Of a DNA stretch of 64,000 nt, positions 19,187 through 28,218 are shown piece after piece. The translations under genes were made by a program, and so were the position numbers. The notes beneath the pieces are model-generated. The model was not told where the DNA came from. It searched no databases and saw only the letters and a list, made by a program, of their open reading frames with translations. The first letter of the stretch is position 1. Each line of letters begins with the position of its first letter. This stretch comes from an uncultured Acinetobacter sp. (GTDB lineage: Bacteria > Pseudomonadota > Gammaproteobacteria > Pseudomonadales > Moraxellaceae): the NCBI RefSeq assembly GCF_947626835.1, contig NZ_CANQTS010000003.1:1-64000 (forward strand). Reading direction: 5' to 3'.

Positions 19187-20713
19187 TTATTGCGCAGCAG
19201 CATCAACTACCGGAATTTTCCCAATTTTAGCTTGCCAAATTTTTGGTGCAGTTGCGTGTACAGAGGTACCGTTTACATCAACTGCAACCGATACAGGCAT
19301 GTCTTTTACAACAAACTTGTAGATTGCTTCCATACCTAAGTCTTCAAATGCAACCACTTCAGCTTCACGGATGGCTTTAGAAACAAGGTAAGCAGCACCA
19401 CCAACAGCCATTAAATAGGTTGTTTTGGTGTCTTTGATTGCTTCGATTGCAGTAGGACCACGTTCAGCTTTACCAATCATGCCGTAAAGACCAGTCGCTT
19501 CTAATACTTGACGAGTGAATTTGTCCATACGTGTTGCAGTGGTAGGACCAGCAGGACCTACAACTTCATCACCAACTGGATCAACAGGGCCTACGTAGTA
19601 GATGAACTTACCTTTAAGATCTACAGGAAGCTCTTCACCGTTATTTAACATGTCAACCATACGTTTGTGAGCCGCGTCACGACCTGTATAGATGGTACCG
19701 TTAAGTAGTAATGTGTCGCCTGGTTGCCAAGAGTTCATTTCTTCTTGCGTGATGTTGTCTAAGTCAACACGTTTAGAAGATGATGAATCCCAAGTCACTT
19801 CAGGATAGTCTTCAAGTTTAGGTGCCATGATGTTAGCAACACCTGAACCATCAAGCGTGAAATGTGCATGACGCGTTGCCGCACAGTTTGGAATCATACC
19901 CACTGGTTTGCCCGCAGCGTGACATGGATAGTCTTTGATTTTAATATCAAGAACTGTGGTTAAACCGCCAAGACCTTGAGCACCAATCCCTAAAGCATTT
20001 ACTTTTTCGAAGATTTCGATACGAAGCTCTTCCATTTTGCTTTGTGGACCACGACGAAGTAACTCGTCCATGTTGATCTCTTCCATCAATGCTTCTTTGG
20101 CAAGCATCATGGCTTTTTCAGCAGTACCACCAATACCAATACCCAACATACCCGGTGGACACCAGCCTGCACCCATAGTAGGAACAGTTTTTAATACCCA
20201 ATCCACGATTGAGTCAGATGGGTTAAGCATTGCAAGTTTAGATTTGTTTTCTGAACCGCCACCTTTGGCTGCTACAGTGATATCTACTTTGTTACCCGGA
20301 ACAAGTTTGTGGTAGATCACAGCAGGGGTGTTATCTTTGGTGTTTTTACGACCAAATGCAGGGTCAGCAAGTACAGAGGCACGTAATACGTTTGAGTTCT
20401 CTAAGTAACCTTGACGTACACCTTCGTTAATCGCATCGTCTAGGCTCATGGTTAAATCAAATTTAACATCCATACCCACTTCAACGAATACGTTGACGAT
20501 ACCAGTATCTTGGCAGATTGGGCGGTGGCCTTCTGCACACATACGAGAGTTAATTAAGATTTGTGCAATTGCATCTTTAGCAGCTTTGTTTTCTTCGCGG
20601 TCATACGCACGGCTCATCGCTTGGATGAAGTCTTGTGGATGGTAGTAAGAAATAAACTGAAGCGCATCTTTAACCGATGTGATCAAGTCATCTTGCTTGA
20701 TAATAGTTGTCAT
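19187..20713 (-). CDS. fumA: Class I (iron-sulfur) fumarate hydratase
   Basis: Enzyme of 508 residues that interconverts fumarate and malate in the TCA cycle with a [4Fe-4S] cluster. The N-terminal alpha domain carries CQDTG and KGGGSENKSK. Other cluster/active-site segments are CPPG with GIGGTAEKA, and NCAATRHAHF. The C-terminal beta domain carries GPTTATRMDKF and GKAERG. Length matches two-domain FumA/FumB. Unlike the class II enzyme it is oxygen-sensitive. It is monocistronic and divergent from the Pho-box region; ATTATA at 20754-20759 gives a perfect minus-strand -10 box. Confidence 0.95.
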   Translation of the reverse strand: MTTIIKQDDLITSVKDALQFISYYHPQDFIQAMSRAYDREENKAAKDAIAQILINSRMCAEGHRPICQDTGIVNVFVEVGMDVKFDLTMSLDDAINEGVRQGYLENSNVLRASVLADPAFGRKNTKDNTPAVIYHKLVPGNKVDITVAAKGGGSENKSKLAMLNPSDSIVDWVLKTVPTMGAGWCPPGMLGIGIGGTAEKAMMLAKEALMEEINMDELLRRGPQSKMEELRIEIFEKVNALGIGAQGLGGLTTVLDIKIKDYPCHAAGKPVGMIPNCAATRHAHFTLDGSGVANIMAPKLEDYPEVTWDSSSSKRVDLDNITQEEMNSWQPGDTLLLNGTIYTGRDAAHKRMVDMLNNGEELPVDLKGKFIYYVGPVDPVGDEVVGPAGPTTATRMDKFTRQVLEATGLYGMIGKAERGPTAIEAIKDTKTTYLMAVGGAAYLVSKAIREAEVVAFEDLGMEAIYKFVVKDMPVSVAVDVNGTSVHATAPKIWQAKIGKIPVVDAAAQ

Positions 20714-20869
20714 ATCAAATATCTCTTGAGCGGGCTGTTAGCTAGCGGACTAAATTATAAGACAAAAACTTCAAGCTGTGGGTATTTTGGCAAGGCTTTG
20801 GGCGAAAGTTTAATGACAGGATTAAAAAACTTAAATTTGATGAAAATTTAAACCAAAAAGCACGCTCTT

Positions 20870-20925
20870 TTGTCATATTTAAGTCACTTTTTTGTCATAA
20901 AACTTCAAAAAAATAATCATATTTT
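20870..20925 (+). promoter_or_regulatory. Upstream PhoB-box cluster with possible promoter
   Basis: Three 11-base units in exact register: TTGTCATATTT (20870), AAGTCACTTTT (20881), TTGTCATAAAA (20892), followed by a poor fourth, CTTCAAAAAAA. TATTTT at 20920 lies six bases after it, the spacing expected of a PhoB-activated -10 box. This is a weaker copy of the cluster at 20977 and points the same way. Confidence 0.5.
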
Positions 20926-20976
20926 TAATAAGTTTTTGTTTTTAATCATGAATTTTTTTTAAGTGTTAATTTTTGA

Positions 20977-21010
20977 TTGTCATATAACTGTCATAAAACT
21001 TTCAGATAAT
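20977..21010 (+). promoter_or_regulatory. PhoB-dependent promoter (Pho boxes plus -10)
   Basis: Direct 11-base units TTGTCATATAA (20977) and CTGTCATAAAA (20988) match the Pho-box consensus closely. A third partial unit, CTTTCAGATAA, begins at 20999. GATAAT at 21005-21010 is a good -10 box six bases after the second unit. That is the layout I recall for classical PhoB promoters such as phoA of E. coli. There is no sigma-70 -35 box, as expected when PhoB replaces it. Confidence 0.75.
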
Positions 21011-21040
21011 AGCGCCATCAAATCAATGGTTGAATTCTCG

Positions 21041-21121
21041 ATGATTACTAGTGCGCTTATGGTTGTTGGTTTTAGTGTTTATATCGCTGCAACTTGGATG
21101 TACGGTCAAAAAGAAGATTAA
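21041..21121 (+). CDS. Tiny single-pass membrane peptide under Pho-box control
   Basis: A peptide of 26 residues (MITSALMVVGFSVYIAATWM, then YGQKED), or of 31 if the in-frame ATG at 21026 is used. It is one membrane helix with a charged C-terminal tail, in the style of small membrane proteins such as CydX or KdpF, but not a member of those families that I can recognise. No strong Shine-Dalgarno sequence is seen before either ATG. The gene is a unit of its own: PhoB-type promoter 30 bases upstream and a terminator that starts within its last codons. A role in the phosphate-starvation response is inferred. The transcript could instead act mainly as a small RNA. Confidence 0.6.
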   Translation: MITSALMVVGFSVYIAATWMYGQKED

Positions 21122-21145
21122 GCCCCCGCTTTATCTTCTTTTTTT
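21108..21145 (+). terminator. Terminator overlapping the end of the small peptide gene
   Basis: The 11-base stem AAAAAGAAGAT/ATCTTCTTTTT closes a 14-base loop and runs into a T-run. The left arm covers the last codons (KED) of the small peptide, and the stop codon lies in the loop. Confidence 0.8.
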
Positions 21146-21242
21146 ATAATAAAAATTATTTTGTTTTATCGCCTTTCTTTTTATATTGCTTACATTTTAC
21201 GCTATGCTGATCTTAAGCAAACTCGCTTGATTGGGTGATGTG

Positions 21243-21422
21243 ATGCGTAAATATCTCGCTTTGACCTTAGTGCTTTTTGCATGGGCTGTGCATGCTCAAC
21301 AAAAACCACCGCCTCATGAATCTGAACCACAAATTCCTGTTGAAACGATACGACAACCGCAGCCACCTGTGCCGCTTGAGCCTTGTGCGCCTTTAGAACA
21401 CTGTATGCCGCCCAGCCATTAA
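21243..21422 (+). CDS. Small exported proline-rich protein
   Basis: Protein of 59 residues from the ATG at 21243. A signal peptide (MRKYLALTLVLFAWAVHA) is followed by about 40 residues very rich in Pro and Glu (QQKPPPHESEP, RQPQPPVPLEP) and two Cys in PCAPLEHCMPP. It is not recognised; it may be a small periplasmic or envelope protein. It has no -35/-10 that I trust and lies between the Pho-controlled gene and pta. Confidence 0.55.
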   Translation: MRKYLALTLVLFAWAVHAQQKPPPHESEPQIPVETIRQPQPPVPLEPCAPLEHCMPPSH

Positions 21423-21453
21423 AAAAACCACCCTATACGTATATAGGATGGTT
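21421..21453 (-). terminator. Terminator of pta
   Basis: On the minus strand AACCATCCTATA/TATAGGGTGGTT (one G-U pair) with a four-base loop is followed by a run of T. It lies 30 bases after the pta stop codon. Confidence 0.8.
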
Positions 21454-21480
21454 GCGCGGAGAACAGGGGGAAGGTGTTGA

Positions 21481-23622
21481 TTAAACCGCAGCGACTGCTT
21501 CTATCGGCGCTGCTTGTTGCTCAGCTTGAATTGCAGTTAAGGCAATGGTAAACACAATGTCATCGACCAAAGCACCACGTGATAAGTCATTCACAGGTTT
21601 ATTTAAACCTTGTAGCATTGGACCCACACTCACTACATTCGCTGAGCGCTGTACTGCTTTATAAGTGGTGTTACCGGTATTTAAATCTGGGAAGATAAAT
21701 ACATTGGCACGACCTGCAACGTCTGAATTTGGTGCTTTAGAACGACCTACGCTTTCAACTGATGCGGCATCATATTGCAGTGGACCATCAATCAATAAAT
21801 CAGGACGACGTTCTTGGGCAATACGCGTGGCTTCTGCCACTTTTTCAACATCTGCACCTGTACCTGAAGTACCGGTTGAATACGAAATCATGGCAATACG
21901 TGGCTCAATACCAAAAGCTTTGGCAGAGTCAGCCGATTGAATGGCAATTTCAGCCAATTGTTCAGCATTTGGTGCAGGGTTAATCGCACAGTCACCATAC
22001 ACATACACTTCATCAGGCAACAGCATAAAGAACACTGACGACACAAGTGAATACTCAGGCGCAGTTTTAATCAGCTGGAACGCAGGGCGTACGGTATTGG
22101 CCGTGGTATGCACTGCACCTGACACCAAACCATCGACATGATCAAGTGCAAGCATCATGGTGCCTAACACTACGGTATCTTGTAACTGTTCATTGGCTTG
22201 AATAGCATCTAATTTGCCTTTACGTAATGCCACCATTGGCTCAACGTAATCTGCACGGATGCTATCTGGGTCAATGATTTCTAAGCCTGCAGGTAATTCG
22301 ACCCCACGCGCTTTGGCCACTTCAGCAACATGTTCAGGTTTTGCCAATAACACACATTGGGCAATGCCGCGTGATTGACAAATAGCAGCCGCTTCAATGG
22401 TACGTGGCTCATCACCTTCAGGCAGTACAATACGTTTTTTGGCATGAATTGATTTTTGTACCAATTCGTGACGGAACGCAGAAGGGGACAAACGTGGCTT
22501 ATGCGTATTGCTGACCAATTGATTGATCCACTCTGGATCTAAATGGCTGCCGACAAAATGCGTGACTTGTTCAGCGCGCGTGGTGTCATCTTGTGGAATT
22601 TCGTTGCAGAAATTCTGAATCTTTTGCAGCGTGTCATAGGCCGTTAAGCCAGTGTGCAAAATAGGTAAACCTGATTTATGGCTTTGACAGAAGTTTAAGA
22701 CATCATTGCTTGGTGCTTGTTGTTCTGTTAACACAATACCTGCAAGCGCTGTACCATTTTGATTGCTCAATTGGCTTGCCAGTAACACATCGACACGGTC
22801 AGCAGCAGTGATGATCAATTCACCTGCCACGAATTTATTAAGTTCATTGCCAACGTTGCCAGCCACTAAACTGCTATGTAAAACGCGACGTTGGTTTTCA
22901 CCTGAGTTAAGCCAAGTGGCTTGAATATGTTGAGCAAGGTCAGATAAACGTGGCACGCTTAGGGTGCTGCTAAATGGCACTAAGCCAATAATCGGTAGAT
23001 TTTTGCCACCCAAGTGCGCATGGCTCTTTTGTAAAGCTTGAGTAAATTGCGCAGTTTCATTGACCAAACGTAGGCTTGCATCTAAGGTCACAGGAATTTG
23101 TGCATCACTTAACCCTTTAGTACGCATAAACAACACGCCTGCAGCACGCTCTAGCGCGTAGTGACGTAATTGACTTTGTACTTGCTCAGCTGCCGTTTTA
23201 GCATGATTGAGGTCAGCATTAGACACAATCACCACTTTAGCATCTAAGGCTTGTGCCAGTTGCGCATTAAGCTGTGCGGCAAAAGCATCACGGCCATTAG
23301 GGACTAAACCTTCAGCAATAATGATGTCGTGTTTTTTAGAAATTTCACGATGCAGGCTCACCGCATCTTCAAGCAATTCATCGGTTTGACCTAAAGCCAA
23401 ACGTGAAGTGAGCGTCGAATAAGCAATTGGCTCTACCGTTTGGCTTTGGCTAATATGGCGATAAAGCGCTGTGCTACTGTCATTTTGCGCAGTTGCATCT
23501 TGAGAAAAGGCTTTTAAAAAACCTGCTTTAATGCCTTGGCATTCTAAAGCATAAACTAAACCTAAGCAGGCTGAGGTGAGACCTACACCTTCGGCAGTTG
23601 GAACAAGAAGAATTGTTTTCAT
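21481..23622 (-). CDS. pta: Phosphate acetyltransferase (long form)
   Basis: Enzyme of 713 residues that interconverts acetyl-CoA and acetyl phosphate. The N-terminal CobQ/BioD-like P-loop domain starts MKTILLVPTAEGVGLTSAC. A DRTGG-like middle region spans about 215-330. The catalytic C-terminal PTA domain begins near 390 (KRIVLPEGDEPRTIEAA) and has SAVHTTANTVRPAFQLI and SYSTGTSGTGADVEKV. The length matches the enterobacterial long form, whose N-terminal part is regulatory. It lies 45 bases after ackA, so the two form the ackA-pta operon for acetate overflow and uptake. Confidence 0.96.
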   Translation of the reverse strand: MKTILLVPTAEGVGLTSACLGLVYALECQGIKAGFLKAFSQDATAQNDSSTALYRHISQSQTVEPIAYSTLTSRLALGQTDELLEDAVSLHREISKKHDIIIAEGLVPNGRDAFAAQLNAQLAQALDAKVVIVSNADLNHAKTAAEQVQSQLRHYALERAAGVLFMRTKGLSDAQIPVTLDASLRLVNETAQFTQALQKSHAHLGGKNLPIIGLVPFSSTLSVPRLSDLAQHIQATWLNSGENQRRVLHSSLVAGNVGNELNKFVAGELIITAADRVDVLLASQLSNQNGTALAGIVLTEQQAPSNDVLNFCQSHKSGLPILHTGLTAYDTLQKIQNFCNEIPQDDTTRAEQVTHFVGSHLDPEWINQLVSNTHKPRLSPSAFRHELVQKSIHAKKRIVLPEGDEPRTIEAAAICQSRGIAQCVLLAKPEHVAEVAKARGVELPAGLEIIDPDSIRADYVEPMVALRKGKLDAIQANEQLQDTVVLGTMMLALDHVDGLVSGAVHTTANTVRPAFQLIKTAPEYSLVSSVFFMLLPDEVYVYGDCAINPAPNAEQLAEIAIQSADSAKAFGIEPRIAMISYSTGTSGTGADVEKVAEATRIAQERRPDLLIDGPLQYDAASVESVGRSKAPNSDVAGRANVFIFPDLNTGNTTYKAVQRSANVVSVGPMLQGLNKPVNDLSRGALVDDIVFTIALTAIQAEQQAAPIEAVAAV

Positions 23623-23667
23623 GGTTATATCATCAATCTTTGCAGTTGTGATGAGATACAGTAGGGC

Positions 23668-24876
23668 TTAAGCCACTACTGCATCTTGTTCAGTCTTTTT
23701 TGTTGTGTAGATTCCATTCACAACATTTTCAGTTTCTTGGGCAATGCGACCTTCTTCATCGGTTGGAACGACCCAAATTTGTGGGCCTGTACCTGCATCA
23801 ATGCGACCTTCGGTACCGCGTTTTAAGTTGTTGTTGGCATCAACGCTTAAGTTAAAGCCAAAGTGTGGTAAGTAACCTAAAGTTTTTTCACGGATGTACG
23901 CCGAGTTTTCGCCAATACCACCTGTGAAGAATAAACCGTCTAAACGTGGTAAACCACAGCTTAAAGCAGCTAAAGATTTTGCTAAACGGTAACAGAATAC
24001 TTCAATGGCGAGTGTTGCATCTTCATTGCCTTGTTCTGAAGCTTCAATCAAGGTACGCATGTCGTTGGATAAGTTTGACAAACCAAGTAAACCTGATTGG
24101 CTGTTGAGCATTTTGTCAATTTTGTAGATGTCCCAACCTAAGTTAGCTTCTAAGAAACGATGTAAGCTAGGATCTACATCACCACTACGGGTACCCATCA
24201 CTAAACCTTCAAGCGGGGTTAAGCCCATTGAAGTATCTACAGATTCACCATTCCAAATGGCACAGGTTGAGCTACCGTTACCTAAATGCGCTGTTAACCA
24301 ACCACCTTGCTTAAAGCTGCCTGCAAGCTCTGAACCACGCTCAGAAACATACGCATGGCTGGTACCGTGGAAACCATAACGACGTACGTTATGTTCGGTG
24401 TATAAGAATTTTGGCACAGCATAGCGATAGGCATGGGCAGGCATGGTTTGGTGGAATGCGGTATCAAATACAGCCACTTGTGGTAAATCTGGGAACAAAC
24501 GTTTCGTTGCTTCAATCCCCACTAAGTGCGCAGGGTTATGTAAAGGTGCAAGCGGTGTTGCTTGACGGATTACATCAACGATTTCATCAGTAATGAGTTC
24601 TGCTTGAGTGAGAGTGCCACCGTGTACAATACGGTGACCGATCGCATCTGGCTTGTGATTAGCAAGACGCGATAAACCCACTTCTAATGCTTCTTTGTGA
24701 TCTGCATTTGGGATTTTAATGTCAACAGGTTGGTTGCCTAAGGTCACGCCTTTAATACGTGCTTCAGGTGTACCTAAATTTTCAGCAAGGCCATGGATTC
24801 GGAAATTTTGCTCTTTTAATAATAAAGCAAATTTAATTGAAGAAGATCCGCAATTGATAATAAGAACGTTGGACAT
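23668..24876 (-). CDS. ackA: Acetate kinase
   Basis: Enzyme of 402 residues that phosphorylates acetate with ATP. The start is the ATG at 24876 ([16 protein letters not shown], the family N terminus), with AAGGA upstream; the open frame reaches to 25038 but the extra 54 residues are not family-like. Signatures are [42 protein letters not shown] and TGGIGENSA. First gene of ackA-pta. With Pta it links acetate, acetyl phosphate and acetyl-CoA. Confidence 0.96.
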   Translation of the reverse strand: MSNVLIINCGSSSIKFALLLKEQNFRIHGLAENLGTPEARIKGVTLGNQPVDIKIPNADHKEALEVGLSRLANHKPDAIGHRIVHGGTLTQAELITDEIVDVIRQATPLAPLHNPAHLVGIEATKRLFPDLPQVAVFDTAFHQTMPAHAYRYAVPKFLYTEHNVRRYGFHGTSHAYVSERGSELAGSFKQGGWLTAHLGNGSSTCAIWNGESVDTSMGLTPLEGLVMGTRSGDVDPSLHRFLEANLGWDIYKIDKMLNSQSGLLGLSNLSNDMRTLIEASEQGNEDATLAIEVFCYRLAKSLAALSCGLPRLDGLFFTGGIGENSAYIREKTLGYLPHFGFNLSVDANNNLKRGTEGRIDAGTGPQIWVVPTDEEGRIAQETENVVNGIYTTKKTEQDAVVA

Positions 24877-25153
24877 GGCGTATTCCTTGACTGGCGATTT
24901 TAGTATTAGCTTGTTGTCATCCCAATGATCAAAAAATGCTGATTTCTTGATCGTGTGAGTATTTGTATCACGGCTGTTTTTATACTCATAGATAGACTTT
25001 AGGTGATTAGACTTAAGGATGATCGACGCATGGCTCAATCATAATTATTATTTATTGGTTAAAAGTTTTCATTTTTTGAAAAAATGTAAAGCGATGCTAT
25101 TCATATTAATTGGTTTTGTTTTTAAGCAAAATTATAAAAAATAAGCTTAGTAT

Positions 25154-25555
25154 TTAATGTTTAGACGCTTCATTGCGTTTAATCAGTACATAAGCCAACA
25201 GTGCCACCATAAAAAATACCAACATCATCCATGCTAAACCTTGCAAGGTTTCTACCATGGTACGATAAATTTCCAGTACCCAGCGCTGTTGAGTCAGTTG
25301 AATAATTATGGGTTGATCGCTTTGGCTATCGTAATGAATTGGGCTGATGTACTTTTCTATATCATAAATCCGAATGCCTGAAGATGTCCCCACCACTAAG
25401 CCTGCAAAAAAGGTGTATTTGCCCCAAGCGGTATGAATGGGCTCTTGAATAATGCGTGCCAAAATCGCGTAAATGGATGATGAAAACAAATGCATCACCA
25501 CATAAGAGATGCCCAGCGCCAAAGCAAAAGTGACCAAGATTAAACTGTAAAACAT
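25154..25555 (-). CDS. Membrane protein with two to three helices, unknown
   Basis: Protein of 133 residues. AGGAG directly abuts the first in-frame ATG but lies seven bases before the second, so I start it at 25555 (MFYSLILVTFALALGIS). Membrane helices lie at about 3-25 and 105-128, with a possible third at 45-60, and a periplasmic-looking middle section (IRIYDIEKYISPIHYDSQ). It ends in a charged KRNEASKH tail. I do not recognise a family. It stands just downstream of proA, beyond a strong terminator, and may be transcribed alone. Confidence 0.65.
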   Translation of the reverse strand: MFYSLILVTFALALGISYVVMHLFSSSIYAILARIIQEPIHTAWGKYTFFAGLVVGTSSGIRIYDIEKYISPIHYDSQSDQPIIIQLTQQRWVLEIYRTMVETLQGLAWMMLVFFMVALLAYVLIKRNEASKH

Positions 25556-25578
25556 AAGCATCTCCTACATATAAGTCA

Positions 25579-25609
25579 TAAAAAAAGCCTGCATAGCGCA
25601 GGCTTTTTT
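25579..25609 (-). terminator. Terminator of proA
   Basis: The stem GCCTGC/GCAGGC with a five-base loop is flanked by A7 on the left and T7 on the right. It lies immediately after the proA stop codon and could work on either strand. Confidence 0.9.
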
Positions 25610-25615
25610 AAAGTC

Positions 25616-26881
25616 TTATTGGCGAATTTGACCGTCACCAAAGACTACCCACTTTTGTGAGGTTAATCCCTCTAAACCGACAGGACCACGGGCATGGATT
25701 TTATCGGTTGAAATGCCAATTTCAGCACCTAAGCCATATTCAAAACCATCGGCAAAGCGTGTTGAGGCATTAATCATCACCGAGCTTGAATCGACACGGG
25801 CTAAGAATTGACGTGCAGTGCTAAAGTTTTCCGTGATAATTGAATCAGTGTGATGTGAGCCATATTTATTGATGTGATCAATCGCTTCATCAACACCTGA
25901 AACCACTTTAACGGCCAAAATTGGACCAAGGTATTCTTCGTACCAATCTTCTTCTGTCGCAGCAACAATGCTGTCACCTAAAATGCGACGTGTTTCGGCA
26001 CAGCCACGGAGTTCAACTTGCTTTTGGGTATACAGTTCAGCCACGCTTGGTAAAAAAACGTCAGCCACTTTGGCATCGACCAACAAAGTTTCCATAGCAT
26101 TACACACACCATAACGATGTGTTTTGGCATTTAAGGCAATAGGTAGTGCTTTTTGTAGGTCGGCTTGTGCTTCAACAAAAACATGGCAGTTGCCATCTAA
26201 ATGTTTAATGACTGGAATACGGGCATCGTTGGTGATACGTTCAATTAAGCCTTTACCACCACGCGGTACAATCACGTCCACATATTCATTCATGGTGATT
26301 AATTGACCCACCGCAGCACGGTCTGTAGTGTTAATCACTTGCACAGCATGTTCAGGTAAACCGGCGGCTTTTAAACCATGTTGCACAGCTTTGGCAATCG
26401 CTTGATTGGATTCAAGTGCTTCTGAACCACCACGTAAAATAATCGCGTTACTTGATTTTAACGCCAATGAAGCTGCTTCTAAAGTCACGTTAGGACGCGA
26501 TTCATAAATCATGCCCACAACTCCTAAAGGTACGCGCATTTTACCGAGCTGAATGCCTGATGGACGATAGGCTAAATCGGTGATTTCACCAATCGGGTCT
26601 TTTAAACCAATGACATCTTTTAAACCCTGCAACATGCCATCAAAGCGTGCGGGGGTAAGTTCTAAACGATCAAGTAAAGCACTATCTAAGTTATTGTTAT
26701 GCGCTTTGGTCATGTCAATTTGGTTGGCTGCTAAAATGGCAGCTTGGTCATTTTGAAGCGCCGTGTAAATTGCGGATAACGCAGCGTTTTTGCTTTGGGT
26801 AGACGCACTCGCTAACATGCGTGATGCTTGGCGTGCTTGTTGTCCTACCGTTTGCATATAATGTTCAATAGAATCTTGCAT
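25616..26881 (-). CDS. proA: Glutamate-5-semialdehyde dehydrogenase (gamma-glutamyl phosphate reductase)
   Basis: Enzyme of 421 residues in proline synthesis; it reduces gamma-glutamyl phosphate to glutamate semialdehyde with NADPH. I start at 26881 ([18 protein letters not shown]); the upstream extension of 30 residues is not family-like. Aldehyde-dehydrogenase features are [19 protein letters not shown], the [11 protein letters not shown] block, and the catalytic Cys in [14 protein letters not shown]. The C terminus has the [11 protein letters not shown] segment. Length is normal. Confidence 0.96.
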   Translation of the reverse strand: MQDSIEHYMQTVGQQARQASRMLASASTQSKNAALSAIYTALQNDQAAILAANQIDMTKAHNNNLDSALLDRLELTPARFDGMLQGLKDVIGLKDPIGEITDLAYRPSGIQLGKMRVPLGVVGMIYESRPNVTLEAASLALKSSNAIILRGGSEALESNQAIAKAVQHGLKAAGLPEHAVQVINTTDRAAVGQLITMNEYVDVIVPRGGKGLIERITNDARIPVIKHLDGNCHVFVEAQADLQKALPIALNAKTHRYGVCNAMETLLVDAKVADVFLPSVAELYTQKQVELRGCAETRRILGDSIVAATEEDWYEEYLGPILAVKVVSGVDEAIDHINKYGSHHTDSIITENFSTARQFLARVDSSSVMINASTRFADGFEYGLGAEIGISTDKIHARGPVGLEGLTSQKWVVFGDGQIRQ

Positions 26882-26983
26882 AGCGGTTTGATCAGTTAAA
26901 AAATACGCTTTGATAGTAGCAGGTCTAGGGATTGAGATTGAAGTATTTGTTAAAAAATTATTGCAACACATCCAGTTAAAATC

Positions 26984-27010
26984 ACCCCAAGCATAGCCAT
27001 GCTATGCTGG
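26984..27010 (-). terminator. Possible terminator of nagZ
   Basis: On the minus strand CCCAGCATAGC and GCTATGCTTGGG pair around ATG, and a short T-rich stretch (TGATTTT) follows. The stem is good but the T-run is weak. Confidence 0.5.
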
Positions 27011-27024
27011 GATTAAAGCTTGGC

Positions 27025-28041
27025 TTAGGATTGTTTAAATGCACTGATACGATCGCGCACTTCACGCCAAGTTTGACCTAAATCAAGTTCCTCACCAATC
27101 TCAAGGCTTGGAATCTGGCCACGCATACGTTCTAAACGTGTTTGATTAGACAGTGGTACATCTTGAATGGCAGCTAAAGCCAGCAATTGCGCTGCACGAT
27201 CATTACAGACCAAGCCCATATCACAGCCGGCTTTTAAAGCCGCTAGAATACGGGCATCGGCACCACCTGCCACGCATGCCGCTTGCATGCTTAAATCATC
27301 TGAGAACAATACACCATCAAACTTCAGTTGTTCACGTAATATGCGTTGTAACCAAAACTCAGAAAAACCCGCCGGATTTGGATCAACTTGTGGGTAAATC
27401 ACATGCGCTGGCATTAAAGCATCAAGTTGGTCTTTTAATTGCACAAAGGTCTGCATATCGTGTGCTTCAATCTCGGCTAAACTACGCAGATCAATCGCTG
27501 CTGCCACATGCGAGTCGGCTTTAACTGAGCCATGACCGGGAAAATGTTTGCCTGTGCTTGCCATGCCGGCACGCTGCATGCCACTTAAAAATGCACGTGC
27601 TAGGGCAATAATGTCTTGTGGATTTTTGGCAAAACCACGATCCCCAATCACATCACTGATGTCGTTAATATCCAAAACTGGGGCAAAACTAAAATCAATC
27701 CCAACGGCTAAAACTTCAGTGGCCATGAGCCATCCACATTCTTCGCACAGGCTCAAGGCACGTTCAGGCTCAGTTTGGTACAGTTCACCAAAACGTCCCA
27801 TAGCAGGCAACAAAGTAAAGCCTTGTCTTAGACGTTGGACACGACCGCCTTCTTGATCGACCGCAATTAAAATATCGGCACGAATTTGACGCATATGATC
27901 GGTTAAGGCACGAACTTGGGCGGGCGATTGAATATTACGACCAAACAAAATCACGCCACCCACCTGTGGATGTTGTAACAGTTGAATATCTTCTGGATTT
28001 AAAGTGGTGCCTGCAATATCAAGCATCAAAGCGCCGATCAT
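27025..28041 (-). CDS. nagZ: Beta-N-acetylhexosaminidase NagZ
   Basis: Cytoplasmic glycoside hydrolase family 3 enzyme of 338 residues. It removes GlcNAc from anhydro-muropeptides in peptidoglycan recycling. I choose the ATG at 28041 (MIGALMLDIAGT), which fits the family N terminus; the longer frame to 28083 adds 14 residues. Signatures are VGGVILFGRN, DQEGGRVQRL, KHFPGHGSVKADSH (mobile catalytic loop) and the nucleophile region GVLFSDDLSMQA. In many gammaproteobacteria NagZ products act as signals for AmpC beta-lactamase induction; whether that applies here cannot be seen. Confidence 0.94.
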   Translation of the reverse strand: MIGALMLDIAGTTLNPEDIQLLQHPQVGGVILFGRNIQSPAQVRALTDHMRQIRADILIAVDQEGGRVQRLRQGFTLLPAMGRFGELYQTEPERALSLCEECGWLMATEVLAVGIDFSFAPVLDINDISDVIGDRGFAKNPQDIIALARAFLSGMQRAGMASTGKHFPGHGSVKADSHVAAAIDLRSLAEIEAHDMQTFVQLKDQLDALMPAHVIYPQVDPNPAGFSEFWLQRILREQLKFDGVLFSDDLSMQAACVAGGADARILAALKAGCDMGLVCNDRAAQLLALAAIQDVPLSNQTRLERMRGQIPSLEIGEELDLGQTWREVRDRISAFKQS

Positions 28042-28218
28042 AGCGATGTCCGTGTTAGAATTTTCAAGGAAAGAGAGCTGCATTGTGCAATGATTTGCTA
28101 CAGTTTGTCAGCAGACATTATGATAAAACTACACGATAAACTCAGATTGAACAAAGTAGCATGAGTTGCAGCCAACTGCGATCTTGCCGGATTCAAAAGA
28201 AGGAAAAATTTAGACATT

